Positions 5,610 to 5,855 of a stretch of DNA of 5,855 nucleotides are shown piece after piece. Position numbers and translations under genes: made by a program. The notes below the pieces were generated by a model that saw only the letters and a list, made by a program, of their open reading frames with translations, had not been told where the DNA came from and did no database searches. Numbering within the stretch: the first letter of the stretch is position 1; every line of letters begins with the position of its first letter. The stretch comes from Spirochaetaceae bacterium (GTDB lineage: Bacteria; Spirochaetota; Spirochaetia; B11-G9), in assembly GCA_030600745.1 (NCBI GenBank), contig JAUVLL010000224.1:1-5855 (forward strand), written 5' to 3'.

Positions 5610-5637
5610 TAACAAGTTAGATTTATCTAACTTGTTA
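5610..5637. promoter_or_regulatory. Perfect 28-bp palindrome upstream of feoA (candidate metal-repressor operator)
   Basis: TAACAAGTTAGAT (5610-5622) and ATCTAACTTGTTA (5625-5637) are perfect 13-bp inverted arms around a TT centre. The core TTAG-N6-CTAA (5617-5630) recurs at the start of the regulator gene. It ends next to the feoA ribosome binding site (GAGGAG, 5638-5643). A two-base loop, AT-rich arms and the lack of a T run after the stem on either strand argue against a terminator. A possible but weak -35 TTTACA (5604-5609) lies at its left edge, without a good -10. Confidence 0.6.
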
Positions 5638-5643
5638 GAGGAG
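5638..5643 (+). promoter_or_regulatory. Ribosome binding site of feoA
   Basis: GAGGAG lies six bases before the ATG at 5650 and abuts the palindrome. A repressor bound at 5610-5637, or an RNA hairpin there, could also affect access to it. Confidence 0.7.
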
Positions 5644-5649
5644 TAAAAC

Positions 5650-5855
5650 ATGGAAGTAAAAACCCTGATACCTCTTTCCCTCCTGTCAGAGGGAGAGAAA
5701 GGAAAAGTAGTAAAACTGAACGGAGGAAGAACCTTTCAGGAAAAAATGATCTCCATGGGAATAACCCAGGGAGATATTGTTGAAGTTCTTACAGGAACTC
5801 CCGGACAGGCATTACTGGTATTAATTGGTAATACAAGACTTGCTCTGGGATATGG
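5650..5855 (+). CDS. feoA: FeoA-family ferrous iron transport accessory protein (3' end outside window)
   Basis: Sixty-eight codons are visible before the window ends. FeoA is a small cytoplasmic SH3-like protein needed for Fe2+ uptake through the FeoB permease. The visible part shows the family order: a P-L-S-L-L-x-x-G-E-K-G start (8-18), GGRTFQEKMISMGITQGDIVEVL (25-47) with the characteristic M-G-I-x-x-G turn, and the final strand RLALG (63-67), which in FeoA comes just before the C-terminal L/I-rich residues. Only a few residues should be missing, unless it is fused to FeoB. It follows the regulator by 50 bases, which contain the palindrome and a good GAGGAG site. It resembles the C-terminal domain of that regulator in fold pattern but is not a close duplicate. 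A feoB downstream is expected and not seen. Confidence 0.85.
   Translation, partial: MEVKTLIPLSLLSEGEKGKVVKLNGGRTFQEKMISMGITQGDIVEVLTGTPGQALLVLIGNTRLALGY

Noticed and set aside
5610..5637. Intrinsic terminator after the DtxR-like gene
   Set aside because: The arms are AT-rich, the loop would be two bases, and no T run follows the stem on either strand. The perfect symmetry and the shared core fit an operator better.
1..5855. CRISPR arrays, tRNA or rRNA genes, insertion sequences
   Set aside because: No regularly spaced repeats, no cloverleaf or rRNA-like stretches and no transposase were seen on either strand.

Overview
This window is AT-rich bacterial DNA, tightly packed, with one strand switch. 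The minus strand carries six genes from about 4761 down to the left edge. The plus strand carries two genes from 4889 to the right edge. The lineage cannot be fixed from the sequence alone. The periplasmic-type signal peptides, AT richness, a DtxR regulator fused to a FeoA domain, and an RlmG homologue clearly diverged from the E. coli protein would fit a spirochaete or another non-enteric didermic bacterium. That is a weak inference.

Left part (1-2991, minus strand): a HipBA-type toxin-antitoxin pair (hipB 2692-2991, hipA 1466-2695; both start with TTG and they overlap by TTGA) lies upstream of an rlmG-like 23S rRNA guanine methyltransferase (293-1435). Ten bases further on is the 5' end of a gene (1-282) whose N-terminus resembles the short domain in front of many HD-GYP phosphodiesterases. 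The small gaps allow one transcript through all four genes. A candidate promoter inside a set of inverted and direct repeats (3003-3063) precedes hipB.

Middle (about 3064-3230): a non-coding gap with two mutually exclusive weak hairpins and no convincing gene.

Right part (3231-5855): a divalent-metal locus. On the minus strand, a DUF1007-family periplasmic protein (4132-4761) overlaps a NicO/RcnA-type nickel/cobalt permease (3231-4151). Divergently, on the plus strand, is a DtxR/MntR-family repressor with a C-terminal FeoA domain (4889-5599), followed by a stand-alone feoA (5650-, cut by the window edge); feoB probably lies just beyond. The 127-bp divergent intergenic region (4762-4888) holds a good sigma70-like promoter for each side. 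Both place the transcription start at or within a few bases of the ATG, and neither gene has a Shine-Dalgarno sequence, so both messages look leaderless.

The most interesting regulatory observation is a shared TTAG-N6-CTAA element. One copy lies over the regulator's own start codon (4883-4896). A second forms the core of a perfect 13-bp-arm palindrome just upstream of feoA (5610-5637). This suggests that the DtxR-like protein represses itself and feo. A different palindrome, TTACCA-N4-TGGTAA (4864-4879), sits between the -35 and -10 boxes of the regulator's promoter and may belong to a second input. The regulator's predicted metal site mixes MntR-like and DtxR/IdeR-like residues and appears to lack the usual histidine, so its effector metal is an open question.
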